Source of the DNA: Pseudomonadota bacterium
GTDB taxonomy: Bacteria; Pseudomonadota; Gammaproteobacteria; Burkholderiales; Thiobacillaceae
Reading direction: 5' to 3'
Assembly (NCBI GenBank): GCA_021802555.1
Contig: JAJZRU010000031.1
Location: forward strand, 1 to 32,523
DNA length: 32,523 bases
A model generated the notes under the pieces. The model was not told the origin of the DNA. It ran no database searches and saw only the letters and a list, made by a program, of their open reading frames with translations. Each line of letters begins with the position of its first letter. Positions within the stretch are counted from its first letter, which is position 1. This document shows, one piece after another, positions 16,169 through 23,255 of this stretch. A program made the position numbers and the translations under genes.

Positions 16169-17226
16169 GAAGCGTGGATGTGCTGGTGGCGGGCCTCGGC
16201 CCCGCGGGCAGCGCCGCGGCGGCAGCGGCGGCGCGTGGCGGCGCTCGGGTGCTGGGCGTGGACAAGCGCCGTGCCGTCGGCCTGCCGGTGCAATGCGCGG
16301 AGTTCATCCCGCGACCGCTGGGGCGTCATGCGCGTGCTGCAGGCGTCTTGCAGCAAGCCATCGAAGGCATGCTGAGCGTGCTGCCTTCCGGCGCCGCAGT
16401 GCATACCGAGTTTCCCGGCCTGATGATAGATCGTGCGGCGTTTGATCAGGCGCTGGCCGAAGAGGCACGCGGCGCGGGAGCCGAGCTTGCTCTGGCCACG
16501 CAGTTGGTGCGGCTCGATGCCGGACATCGGCAAGCCACGCTGCGCGGCGCGGCGGGCGAGGAGACGCTGAGCTATCGCCTGCTGGTGGCAGCCGACGGCC
16601 CGCATTCCATGGTGGCGAAAGGCCTGGGACTGGAGGAGCTGGAAACCGTGCAGACGCGCCAATATACCGTGCCGCTCAACGCCGCCTACCGGGATACCGA
16701 CATCTGGCTATCGCCCGAGTACCCCGGCGGCTATGCCTGGCTCTTTCCCAAGGGGCGGCTGGCCAATCTCGGCCTGGGGGCGGACAAGCGCCTGCGCGCC
16801 GATCTCAAGGAGCCCCTCGACGCGCTGCATCGTCGCCTTGCGGCGGAGGGCAGGGTGGGAGGGGAGATCGTGTGCCGTACCGGCGGCGCCATCCCGGTAA
16901 GCGGCTTGCGTGCCTCGCTGGTGGTGGATGGGACGTTGTTCGCGGGCGATGCGGCCGGGCTGACCCATCCCATCACCGGCGCCGGCATCGCGGCCGCCGT
17001 CATTTCGGGGGAGCGCGCCGGGCGTGCCGCCGCCGATTATCTGGGCGGCGACAGGAACGCATTGGACGATTACGAAGAGGATGTGCGCGACCAGTTCGAA
17101 GCCAGCCTCGCGCGCGCCGCCGCGCGCCGCCGCGAGATGTTGGCCGGCTGGCGGGCGGCGGACGCCCGCCGCGACGGCTTTCACAAGCGCGGCTGGATCG
17201 CTTTTCCGGAATATTTTGCAGCCTGA
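16165..17226 (+). CDS. lipT: LipT, FAD-dependent oxidoreductase of the lipoate cluster
   Basis: This 353-aa flavoprotein is related to geranylgeranyl reductases. It has an N-terminal FAD fold (LVAGLGPAGSAAA, residues 7-19), the RVLGVDKR strand, AADGPHS, and the C-terminal FAD motif LFAGDAAGLTHPITGAGI. In sHdr-linked lipoate clusters this family is called LipT and is thought to supply electrons or handle the lipoyl intermediate; its exact reaction is not settled. It starts in an ATGA overlap with the ligase. The cluster location makes prenyl reduction unlikely. Confidence 0.87.
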   Translation: MRSVDVLVAGLGPAGSAAAAAAARGGARVLGVDKRRAVGLPVQCAEFIPRPLGRHARAAGVLQQAIEGMLSVLPSGAAVHTEFPGLMIDRAAFDQALAEEARGAGAELALATQLVRLDAGHRQATLRGAAGEETLSYRLLVAADGPHSMVAKGLGLEELETVQTRQYTVPLNAAYRDTDIWLSPEYPGGYAWLFPKGRLANLGLGADKRLRADLKEPLDALHRRLAAEGRVGGEIVCRTGGAIPVSGLRASLVVDGTLFAGDAAGLTHPITGAGIAAAVISGERAGRAAADYLGGDRNALDDYEEDVRDQFEASLARAAARRREMLAGWRAADARRDGFHKRGWIAFPEYFAA

Positions 17227-17256
17227 TTTTTCGCCCTTGCGGGCCGGGAGTGAACC

Positions 17257-18393
17257 ATGAGCACAGTGCTAGAAAACGATGTCCAGCCGGTCAACTTCTA
17301 CCGGCCCAACTATCATGTCAAAACCCCCGCCATGCGCTCGCCCGAGTATGTGCAGATGAGCACGGCGGCCGCCATCACCCTGGGGCTGGTGCTTGGGAAA
17401 ATGCATCGCACCTCCTGCACCCATTGCCTGAATCTGCTGGTGACCTATGCGGAAGGCTGCCGCGCCAATTGTGCTTATTGCGGCCTCGCGCGCCACCGCG
17501 AGGAAGCGCGCGACTATGCCGACCGCAATTTCATCCGCGTGGACTGGCCCACCGCGCGCTACGACGAGGTGATCGAGCGTGTCAGGGCGGGCGGCGACCG
17601 CGGTCAGTTCCAGCGCATGTGCATTTCCATGATCACGCATCCCGATTCCGACGCCGATACCCGCGTGCTGCTGAAGAAATGGGTGGAATCCGTGCCCCAC
17701 GTGCCGGTGTCCATCCTTTCCAACCCGACCACCATGGAGAAGGCCGATCTGGTTGACCTGAAGGCCCTGGGCGCGGACATTTTCACCGTCGCGCTGGATG
17801 CCGTGACGCCGCAGATTTTCGAGCGCACGCGCGGCAAGACCGTGGAATCGCCGCACCGCTACGAGAAATACTGGCAGGCTATCGAATGGGCGGCGGAAGT
17901 CTTCGGCCCGGAAAAATTCGGCGCCCATCTCATCTGCGGCATGGGCGAGACCGAGCGCGAAATCCTCGAAGCGTGCCAGCGTATCAAGGACATGGGCGGC
18001 CACAACCACATGTTCGCCTTCTTCCCCGAGCGCGGCTCGCTCATGGAAGACTGGCCCGCCTGCGACCGCGGCCAGTGGCGCCGCGTGCAGTTGGCGCGTT
18101 TCATCATCGATTACGCCGGGGGGCATGTCGCGCGGATGGGCTTCGACGACACGGGGCGCGTGGCCGACTTTGGCCTGCCCGAGAGCGAGTTGGCGGAACT
18201 CGTCCATTCCGGCAAGCCCTTCCAGACCTCGGGCTGCCCCGGCAAGGACGACGAGGAAATCTCCGCCTGCAACCGCCCCTATGGGGATTCCAGCCCGACG
18301 GATATTTATTCTTTTCCTTTCGCCTTGGCCAGGCGCGACGTCGAGGGCGTCAAGCGTCAGCTGGACGGCGAGAACATGGGTGTTGGCTTATAG
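17257..18393 (+). CDS. lipS2: LipS2, radical SAM lipoate synthase component
   Basis: This 378-aa radical SAM protein has C68-x3-C72-x2-C75 (GCRANCAYCGLARH). It also has C54-x2-C57 just upstream and two late cysteines (TSGCPGK, SACNRP), which could bind an auxiliary cluster. It is the partner of LipS1 for sulfur insertion into octanoyl-LbpA. The ribosome site GGGAGTGA precedes the ATG. It is the last gene of the close-packed operon; a 114-base gap with an inverted repeat follows. BioB is a related family, but the cluster and lengths favour LipS2. Confidence 0.9.
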   Translation: MSTVLENDVQPVNFYRPNYHVKTPAMRSPEYVQMSTAAAITLGLVLGKMHRTSCTHCLNLLVTYAEGCRANCAYCGLARHREEARDYADRNFIRVDWPTARYDEVIERVRAGGDRGQFQRMCISMITHPDSDADTRVLLKKWVESVPHVPVSILSNPTTMEKADLVDLKALGADIFTVALDAVTPQIFERTRGKTVESPHRYEKYWQAIEWAAEVFGPEKFGAHLICGMGETEREILEACQRIKDMGGHNHMFAFFPERGSLMEDWPACDRGQWRRVQLARFIIDYAGGHVARMGFDDTGRVADFGLPESELAELVHSGKPFQTSGCPGKDDEEISACNRPYGDSSPTDIYSFPFALARRDVEGVKRQLDGENMGVGL

Positions 18394-18433
18394 CCACAAT
18401 ATGGGATTTTTGTATCATTTCTGCCCTAAAGGC

Positions 18434-18465
18434 GGCACAATTATGACCGCTAAGGCCATTGTGCC
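18434..18465 (+). promoter_or_regulatory. Inverted repeat between lipS2 and the FadL gene
   Basis: GGCACAAT (18434-18441) and ATTGTGCC (18458-18465) are perfect complements 16 bases apart, and a half-like copy TAGCACAAC follows at 18471-18479. It may be an operator for the porin gene, or a weak hairpin at the end of the lipS2 transcript. There is no T-run after it, and no convincing -35/-10 pair was found in the gap. Confidence 0.45.
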
Positions 18466-18507
18466 TTGGGTAGCACAACACCATCAATCAAGACTGCGAG
18501 GATGACA

Positions 18508-19746
18508 ATGAGACGGACCCGTTTGGCTGTAGCGATTTCCCTGATGGCGGCCGCCGGCATGGCGCATGCCACCGACGGTTATTTTTCCGACGCCTACGGC
18601 ATGAAGGCCGCCGGCATGGGTGGCGCGGCTACGGCCATGACGGAGGATGCCATGGGCGGCGCCAACAACCCGGCTTCTATGGCGTTTGTGGGTGATCGTT
18701 TCGATGTTGGCGCGACCATATTCAGTCCGCGGCGGTCGGCGAGCCGCAGCCTGGGGGTTATAAATGGCCCGTCCGATAGCAACTCAAATTATTTCGTGAT
18801 TCCTGAACTGGGCTACAACCACATGATTCAGCCGAATTTGGCTCTGGGCGTCACTGTGTATGGCAACGGCGGCATGAATACCAACTACCCGGCAAATCTT
18901 GGCGGCGGGACGACGAATCTGATGGGCGGTAGTGGTAAGTTGGGTGTTAATCTCATGCAGCTGATCGTGGCGCCCACGTTGGCATTCAAACTCAACGCCA
19001 CTAATTCTATTGGCATCGCGCCTTTGCTGGGTTATCAACGGTTTGAAGCGTACGGCTTGCAACAATTTGCGAACGCAACATATTCCCAGAGCCCCAATAA
19101 CCTTACAAACAAAGGTTGGGATGACTCTACCGGCATAGGCGTGCGCGTTGGCTATTTGGGACGGTTGACCCCGACGTTCTCCATCGGCGTGAGCTATGCC
19201 ACCAAGATGCGCATGACCAAGTTCAACAAGTATTCCGGCCTGTTTGCCGATGGTGGCTTGTTTGATATTCCGGAGAACTACAGCGCTGGGGTGGCCTGGA
19301 AAGCGACGCCTGATCTGACTCTGGCGGCGGATTACCAGCGCATCAACTATGGTGGCGTATCGTCTATCGGCAACCCTAGTACGAATATGGCGCAGTTCGG
19401 TTCTGTAGGGGGCCCTGGATTTGGCTGGAAAAACATTAATGTCTGGAAATTTGGGGGGGAGTACCGTTACGACAAACAATGGACTTTCCGGGCCGGTTAC
19501 AACCATAGTGATAATCCCATTCAATCGCGTGACGTGGCGTTGAACATTTTGGCTCCAGGGGTTATCCAGGACCATCTCACCTTGGGCGCCACTTACACCT
19601 TGCCCAGTGGCGGGGAGCTCACCATGGCGTATATGCACGCCTTCCAGAACACAGTGACTGGCCCGGATTCCACGCCTTTTGGAGGTACCGACACCATCAC
19701 GATGTACCAAAACTCCATCGGCATCTCCTACGGCTGGAAGATGTAA
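18508..19746 (+). CDS. FadL/OmpP1-family outer-membrane transport protein
   Basis: This 412-aa protein has a clear Sec signal peptide (residues 1-21, ending GMAHA before TDGYF). A mature start typical of the family follows (TDGYFSDAYGMKAAGMGGA), with alternating beta-strand sequence to the C-terminus (GISYGWKM). FadL porins let hydrophobic molecules cross the outer membrane. Its place after the sHdr-lipoate block suggests import of a hydrophobic sulfur or carbon compound. The ATG at 18508 has GAGG six bases upstream; an ATG at 18502 overlaps that site. A terminator follows, and G+C is lower here than in the operon before it. Confidence 0.88.
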   Translation: MRRTRLAVAISLMAAAGMAHATDGYFSDAYGMKAAGMGGAATAMTEDAMGGANNPASMAFVGDRFDVGATIFSPRRSASRSLGVINGPSDSNSNYFVIPELGYNHMIQPNLALGVTVYGNGGMNTNYPANLGGGTTNLMGGSGKLGVNLMQLIVAPTLAFKLNATNSIGIAPLLGYQRFEAYGLQQFANATYSQSPNNLTNKGWDDSTGIGVRVGYLGRLTPTFSIGVSYATKMRMTKFNKYSGLFADGGLFDIPENYSAGVAWKATPDLTLAADYQRINYGGVSSIGNPSTNMAQFGSVGGPGFGWKNINVWKFGGEYRYDKQWTFRAGYNHSDNPIQSRDVALNILAPGVIQDHLTLGATYTLPSGGELTMAYMHAFQNTVTGPDSTPFGGTDTITMYQNSIGISYGWKM

Positions 19747-19767
19747 CCGCCTCTTCGCATAAGCCGC

Positions 19768-19793
19768 AAGGCCGGGCATTGCCCGGCCTTTTT
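19768..19793 (+). terminator. Intrinsic terminator after the FadL gene
   Basis: AAGGCCGGGC (19768-19777) and GCCCGGCCTT (19781-19790) form a 10-bp stem with an ATT loop, followed by TTTTT. It lies about 20 bases past the stop codon and should end transcription of the porin gene efficiently. Confidence 0.9.
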
Positions 19794-19851
19794 ATTAGAT
19801 AATGGCTGAACCACGCTGCCGCGGCGTTTTCCAACTGTGCGAGGAGCCGCC

Positions 19852-20256
19852 ATGAAGTCCATCAAAGTCACCGACGTCGGCCAGCTCAAGAATGAGCTGA
19901 ACAAGTACAAGCGCGGCAAGAAGCTGGACATCCGCCAGTTCAACCAGGCGGCGCGGCTGGCCTGGCTGGGGCTCATCACCCTGAGCCCGCTCGACCCGGA
20001 CGATTCCGAGTGTCTGGCCTGGCTGCTGCACCTGCGCGCGCCGGAGGGGTTCGCGGCGCATTTCATCGATGTCGACGAGGATATGCTGAACCAGATCCAC
20101 ATCCTCGACGACGAGCAGGGGCGGCATCTCGCCGACCTCCTGCGCCAGGGTCTCACGCAGCGCGCCGAGGAGTTGCAGGCGCTCGATAGGCGCGATTTCT
20201 ACTTCAGCCGATATTTCCAGGCGGCGCCTGAGCATCCCGGCGCCGACCCAAAGTAG
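19852..20256 (+). CDS. Unknown protein, first gene of the second ligase module
   Basis: This 134-aa soluble protein has no recognised family. It has a lysine-rich start (VGQLKNELNKYKRGKKLDIRQ), one cysteine, and alternating acidic and hydrophobic helices (DEDMLNQIHILDDEQGRHLADLL). The ribosome site GAGGAG at 19841-19846 fixes the ATG at 19852. It comes right after the porin terminator, and its stop lies just before, or overlaps, the ligase-like gene that follows. A role linked to lipoylation or to sHdr is possible by context only. Confidence 0.75.
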   Translation: MKSIKVTDVGQLKNELNKYKRGKKLDIRQFNQAARLAWLGLITLSPLDPDDSECLAWLLHLRAPEGFAAHFIDVDEDMLNQIHILDDEQGRHLADLLRQGLTQRAEELQALDRRDFYFSRYFQAAPEHPGADPK

Positions 20257-20266
20257 GGGGCCGACG

Positions 20267-21268
20267 ATCCGTCTCGTCAAGGCGCGCTGGATCGATCTGG
20301 GGCACTGCGAGGCCTGGGAATACCATGCCACGTATGCGGCCCTTGCCCACGGTTTGCAACCGGACGATGCGCCGCTGCTGATCTGGGGCCAGCCGGCGGC
20401 GCATCTATGTCTGGGTCAAAGCCAGAGCGCGGCGGCAGAACTGGCGCGGCCCGTCGAAGTGCCGGTGCTGCAACGGCCGCTGGGCGGCGGCACGGTATGG
20501 CTCGATCAGGATCAATGCTGCCTGGCTCTGGTGGCGCCTCTGGAGCTTCTGCCGCCTAGGCCGGCGCATTGGTTCGATGTGCTGCTCGAACCGATGATGC
20601 AGGTTTTTCAGGAGGTGGGGTTGCCGGTGGTGCGTGCCGGGCGCGACCTGCATTGCCGCGGGCGCAAAATCGCGGGCAGCGGGGCGGCGACCCTGGGACG
20701 CGCCGGAGTGGTGGCGAGCAGCTTCATGATGGAGTTTCCGGCGACCTCGTTCGCGCGCGCGCTGGCCTGCCCCTCGGCCGCTTTTGGGGCATGGCTGGAG
20801 GATGCCTTGGAAGATCATTTGACCTGCTGGCGCCGCGAAGGGCCGGTGCCCGCCGCAGCGGATCTCGCGGGCGCCTTGCGCCGGGCGTCCAATGCGGCCC
20901 TGGGCTGGCGCTGGATGCAGGAGCGGCTGACCGCGCAGGAGCTGGAAGCGCGCCAGGCGTGGCGCGAGGATCTGCGGCCCGAGGCGGGGGAGGGCACGCG
21001 ATTGGTGCGGGACGGCGTCAAAATCAGCCACGGCGTGCACCTCACGGAACGCGCGGGCACGTGGGGATGGGTGCGCACCTTGACGCGGGGAGGGCGCATC
21101 GCCCGTCTGGCGCTGAGCGGTGCGCACGTGGCGCAGGATTTATTGGCCGCGGTGCTCCCGCGGCCCGAAGACATTGCCGCCGCGCTCGCCGCTAGTTTGG
21201 ATGCGGAGGCGGCGCACGCATGGGCCTTGCGCATCCTCGCATGCGCACATATGGAAGAGGACGCATGA
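20267..21268 (+). CDS. Second, divergent lipoate-ligase-like protein
   Basis: This LplA/BPL-superfamily protein has RPLGGGTVWLD at about residues 70-80 and RGRKIAGSG with the likely catalytic lysine at about 134. Sequence typical of the family (ARWIDLGHCEAWEYHATYAAL) is readable back to about 20273, but no ATG, GTG or TTG occurs in frame upstream of it. The first standard start is TTG at 20354, which would remove the first strand and helix. I list ATC 20267 because AGGGGG sits six bases ahead; CTG 20228 is the other option. It may modify the LbpA proteins or another partner. It is about 333 aa from ATC and ends in an ATGA overlap. Confidence 0.8.
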   Translation: MRLVKARWIDLGHCEAWEYHATYAALAHGLQPDDAPLLIWGQPAAHLCLGQSQSAAAELARPVEVPVLQRPLGGGTVWLDQDQCCLALVAPLELLPPRPAHWFDVLLEPMMQVFQEVGLPVVRAGRDLHCRGRKIAGSGAATLGRAGVVASSFMMEFPATSFARALACPSAAFGAWLEDALEDHLTCWRREGPVPAAADLAGALRRASNAALGWRWMQERLTAQELEARQAWREDLRPEAGEGTRLVRDGVKISHGVHLTERAGTWGWVRTLTRGGRIARLALSGAHVAQDLLAAVLPRPEDIAAALAASLDAEAAHAWALRILACAHMEEDA

Positions 21269-21651
21269 GCGCCATCACCATCGCCGCCAGGCTGGAGAAA
21301 AAGCTCATCCTCATGAGCCGGGATGAGGCGCTGAAAGCGCGCCTGCGCGAGGTTTTGCCGGAAGGCTGGACCATGGTGGAAACGCTGGACCTCGCGAGCC
21401 TGGGCGAATTCCAGGACATTCTGGTTTACCGCTTCATGCTCTTGGACCTGGATGCCTTGAGCGAGGATTTCGATCCGCAGGACCAGATACGCGCGGTGCG
21501 CATGGACATGATGCTCAATCTGCCCATTTTCTGCTTCGGCGGCAGCGCCGACGAGCGCGACGCCGCGCGGCTGAACCGCGCCGACCGTTTTTTCGAGCGC
21601 GAGGAGATGGCGCAGCGCCTGCCGCAATTCTGCGCGCAATACGCCTGGTAA
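21265..21651 (+). CDS. Receiver-like protein of unknown function
   Basis: This 128-aa protein has a receiver-like strand pattern: KKLILMS at 12-18, TMVET at 36-40, RFMLLDLD at 56-63, NLPIFCFGG at 85-93 and ADRFFE at 106-111. Aspartates at 61 and 63 could be the phosphorylation site. The acidic pair after strand 1 is replaced by SRD, and the conserved lysine after strand 5 is missing, so it is probably a pseudo-receiver if the fold is right. There is no output domain. It overlaps the ligase-like gene by an ATGA and so forms one unit with it. The fold is inferred by eye only. Confidence 0.75.
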   Translation: MSAITIAARLEKKLILMSRDEALKARLREVLPEGWTMVETLDLASLGEFQDILVYRFMLLDLDALSEDFDPQDQIRAVRMDMMLNLPIFCFGGSADERDAARLNRADRFFEREEMAQRLPQFCAQYAW

Positions 21652-21675
21652 GAACTTTGGCCCGGAATGACAGTC

Positions 21676-21716
21676 TTGCCTTAGGTAAATAGATAGGTTA
21701 CTATTAATTCAATTGA
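21676..21716 (+). promoter_or_regulatory. Promoter and possible MarR operator
   Basis: TTGCCT (21676-21681) and TACTAT (21699-21704) are spaced 17 bases apart. The 8-bp palindrome TCAATTGA (21709-21716) covers the expected transcription start, and the near-repeats TAGGTAAATAGA and TAGGTTACTATT lie between the boxes. This is a normal layout for autorepression by MarR proteins. Binding is inferred. Confidence 0.5.
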
Positions 21717-21732
21717 TTATTAGTTGGATCGT

Positions 21733-22233
21733 ATGGCGAAGACCACTACACCCCAGGGGAATACGGCGAAGGGTTTCCCGGAAGAGCGCTTTGGCGCGCT
21801 CCTGCACGAAGTGGCGCGGCGCTGGCGCGGCGCGCTGGATACCCGGCTCAAGCCGCTGGGGCTGAGTCAGGCGAAATGGCGCACGCTTTTTTACCTGCAG
21901 ATGCATGATGCTCCCCTGAACCAGAAGACTCTGGCCAATCTGCTGGGGGTGGAGGGCCCCACGCTGGTGGGCTTGCTGGACCGGCTGGGGCGCGAAGGTT
22001 GGCTCACGCGCCGCGAGGATCAGGCCGACCGCCGCTGCAAGGACGTCGTGCTCCTGCCCAAGGCGCGCGAAACGGCGCGCCATATCCAAGGCATTGCATT
22101 CGACCTGGAAAATGAATTGCTTCAAGGCATCAGCCGCGAGGACCTGGCTGCCTGCATGCGGGTGATGCAGCTGCTGCGCGCGCGCATGCTGGAGCCGACT
22201 GGGGTGCAGCAGGGGGATGATCGTGGCTGCTGA
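21733..22233 (+). CDS. MarR-family transcriptional regulator
   Basis: This 166-aa winged-helix repressor has the recognition region NQKTLANLLGVEGPTLVGLLDRL at about 63-85 and the wing EDQADRRCKDVVLL at 95-108, including the family DRR. The start at 21733 is the first ATG; a TTG three codons earlier is less likely. It is followed, with an overlap of about 11 bases, by emrA, so it probably controls its own operon and emrAB in response to a small aromatic compound or stress. No sulfur link is visible. Confidence 0.9.
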   Translation: MAKTTTPQGNTAKGFPEERFGALLHEVARRWRGALDTRLKPLGLSQAKWRTLFYLQMHDAPLNQKTLANLLGVEGPTLVGLLDRLGREGWLTRREDQADRRCKDVVLLPKARETARHIQGIAFDLENELLQGISREDLAACMRVMQLLRARMLEPTGVQQGDDRGC

Positions 22234-23248
22234 ACCTGCAACCGAGACGGCAGGTACGAAGCGCTCCGGCGCCTGGGGCAGCCGTCTCATCATCATGCTG
22301 GCCACTCTGACGGTGGCGGCCGGGGGCGCCTGGTATTGGCGTTTTCACCAGCTTTATGCGCAGACGGAAGACGCCTATGTCGGCGCTCACGTAGTGCAGA
22401 TGTCCAGCCAGGTGGGCGGGCCGGCCGTCGCCGTCCCCGTGGCGAACAACCAGTTCGTGCGCAAGGGTGCGCTGCTGTTCGAAATCGACCCGGCATCTTT
22501 CCGCATCGCGGTCGAACGCGCGCGCGCCCAACTCGCCCTGGCGCAGCAGAACACCGGCGGCGCGAGTGCGGAAGTGCAGGCGGCCGGCGCCCAGGTTGCG
22601 CAGATGCAGGCGCAGTTGCAGAACGCCATCAGCAATACGCGCCGCACCGAAGCGCTGGAGGCGGACAAATTCCTCTCGCGCAAAGCGGGCGAAGACGCGC
22701 TCACCCAGCAGCGCACCGCACAAGCGGCGCTGCGCGCGGCACAGGCGAAGCTGGCGCAGGCCGAGAGCAATCTGGGGGCGAGCAATACCAGTCAGATCAG
22801 ATTGGCGCAGGCCAATCTCGCGCAGGCGGAGCTGAACCTTTCTTACACCAGGGTTTATGCCCCGGCGGAGGGCTACGTCACCAACCTGACCTTGCGGCCG
22901 GGCACTACGGTGACTGCCGGGCAGCCCCAGTTCGCTTTCGTGGAGAACGGGGACTACTGGGTGGATGCCAATTTCAAGGAGACGGATTTCGAACACATCC
23001 GCCCCGGCCAGCAGGCCAAGGTGGTGGTGGACATGTATCCCAACCACCCTTTCCGCGGCGTGGTCAGCAGCCTGAGTTCCGGCAGCGGCGCGGCGTTTTC
23101 CCTGCTGCCGCCGCAGAATGCCACCGGCAATTGGGTCAAGGTCACGCAAAGGGTGCCGGTGCGCGTGCACATCCTCGATCCGGATCCGCACTATCCCTTG
23201 CGCATCGGCACCAGCGCCACGGTGACGGTGGACTTGCGCAGCCGCTGA
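22223..23248 (+). CDS. emrA: EmrA-type membrane fusion protein
   Basis: This HlyD/EmrA-family periplasmic adaptor of a three-part efflux pump is 341 aa from the GTG. A single N-terminal membrane helix spans about residues 21-38. A lipoyl-like half follows (TEDAYVGAHVVQMSSQVGG), then a long Ala/Gln-rich coiled coil at about 90-195 and the second lipoyl half (TRVYAPAEGYVTNL). An ATG at 22217 touches the AGGGGG ribosome site, so the GTG at 22223, six bases after it, is the better start. It must work with EmrB just downstream and a TolC partner that is not in the window. Confidence 0.9.
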   Translation: MAAEPATETAGTKRSGAWGSRLIIMLATLTVAAGGAWYWRFHQLYAQTEDAYVGAHVVQMSSQVGGPAVAVPVANNQFVRKGALLFEIDPASFRIAVERARAQLALAQQNTGGASAEVQAAGAQVAQMQAQLQNAISNTRRTEALEADKFLSRKAGEDALTQQRTAQAALRAAQAKLAQAESNLGASNTSQIRLAQANLAQAELNLSYTRVYAPAEGYVTNLTLRPGTTVTAGQPQFAFVENGDYWVDANFKETDFEHIRPGQQAKVVVDMYPNHPFRGVVSSLSSGSGAAFSLLPPQNATGNWVKVTQRVPVRVHILDPDPHYPLRIGTSATVTVDLRSR

Positions 23249-23255
23249 GGTTTTC

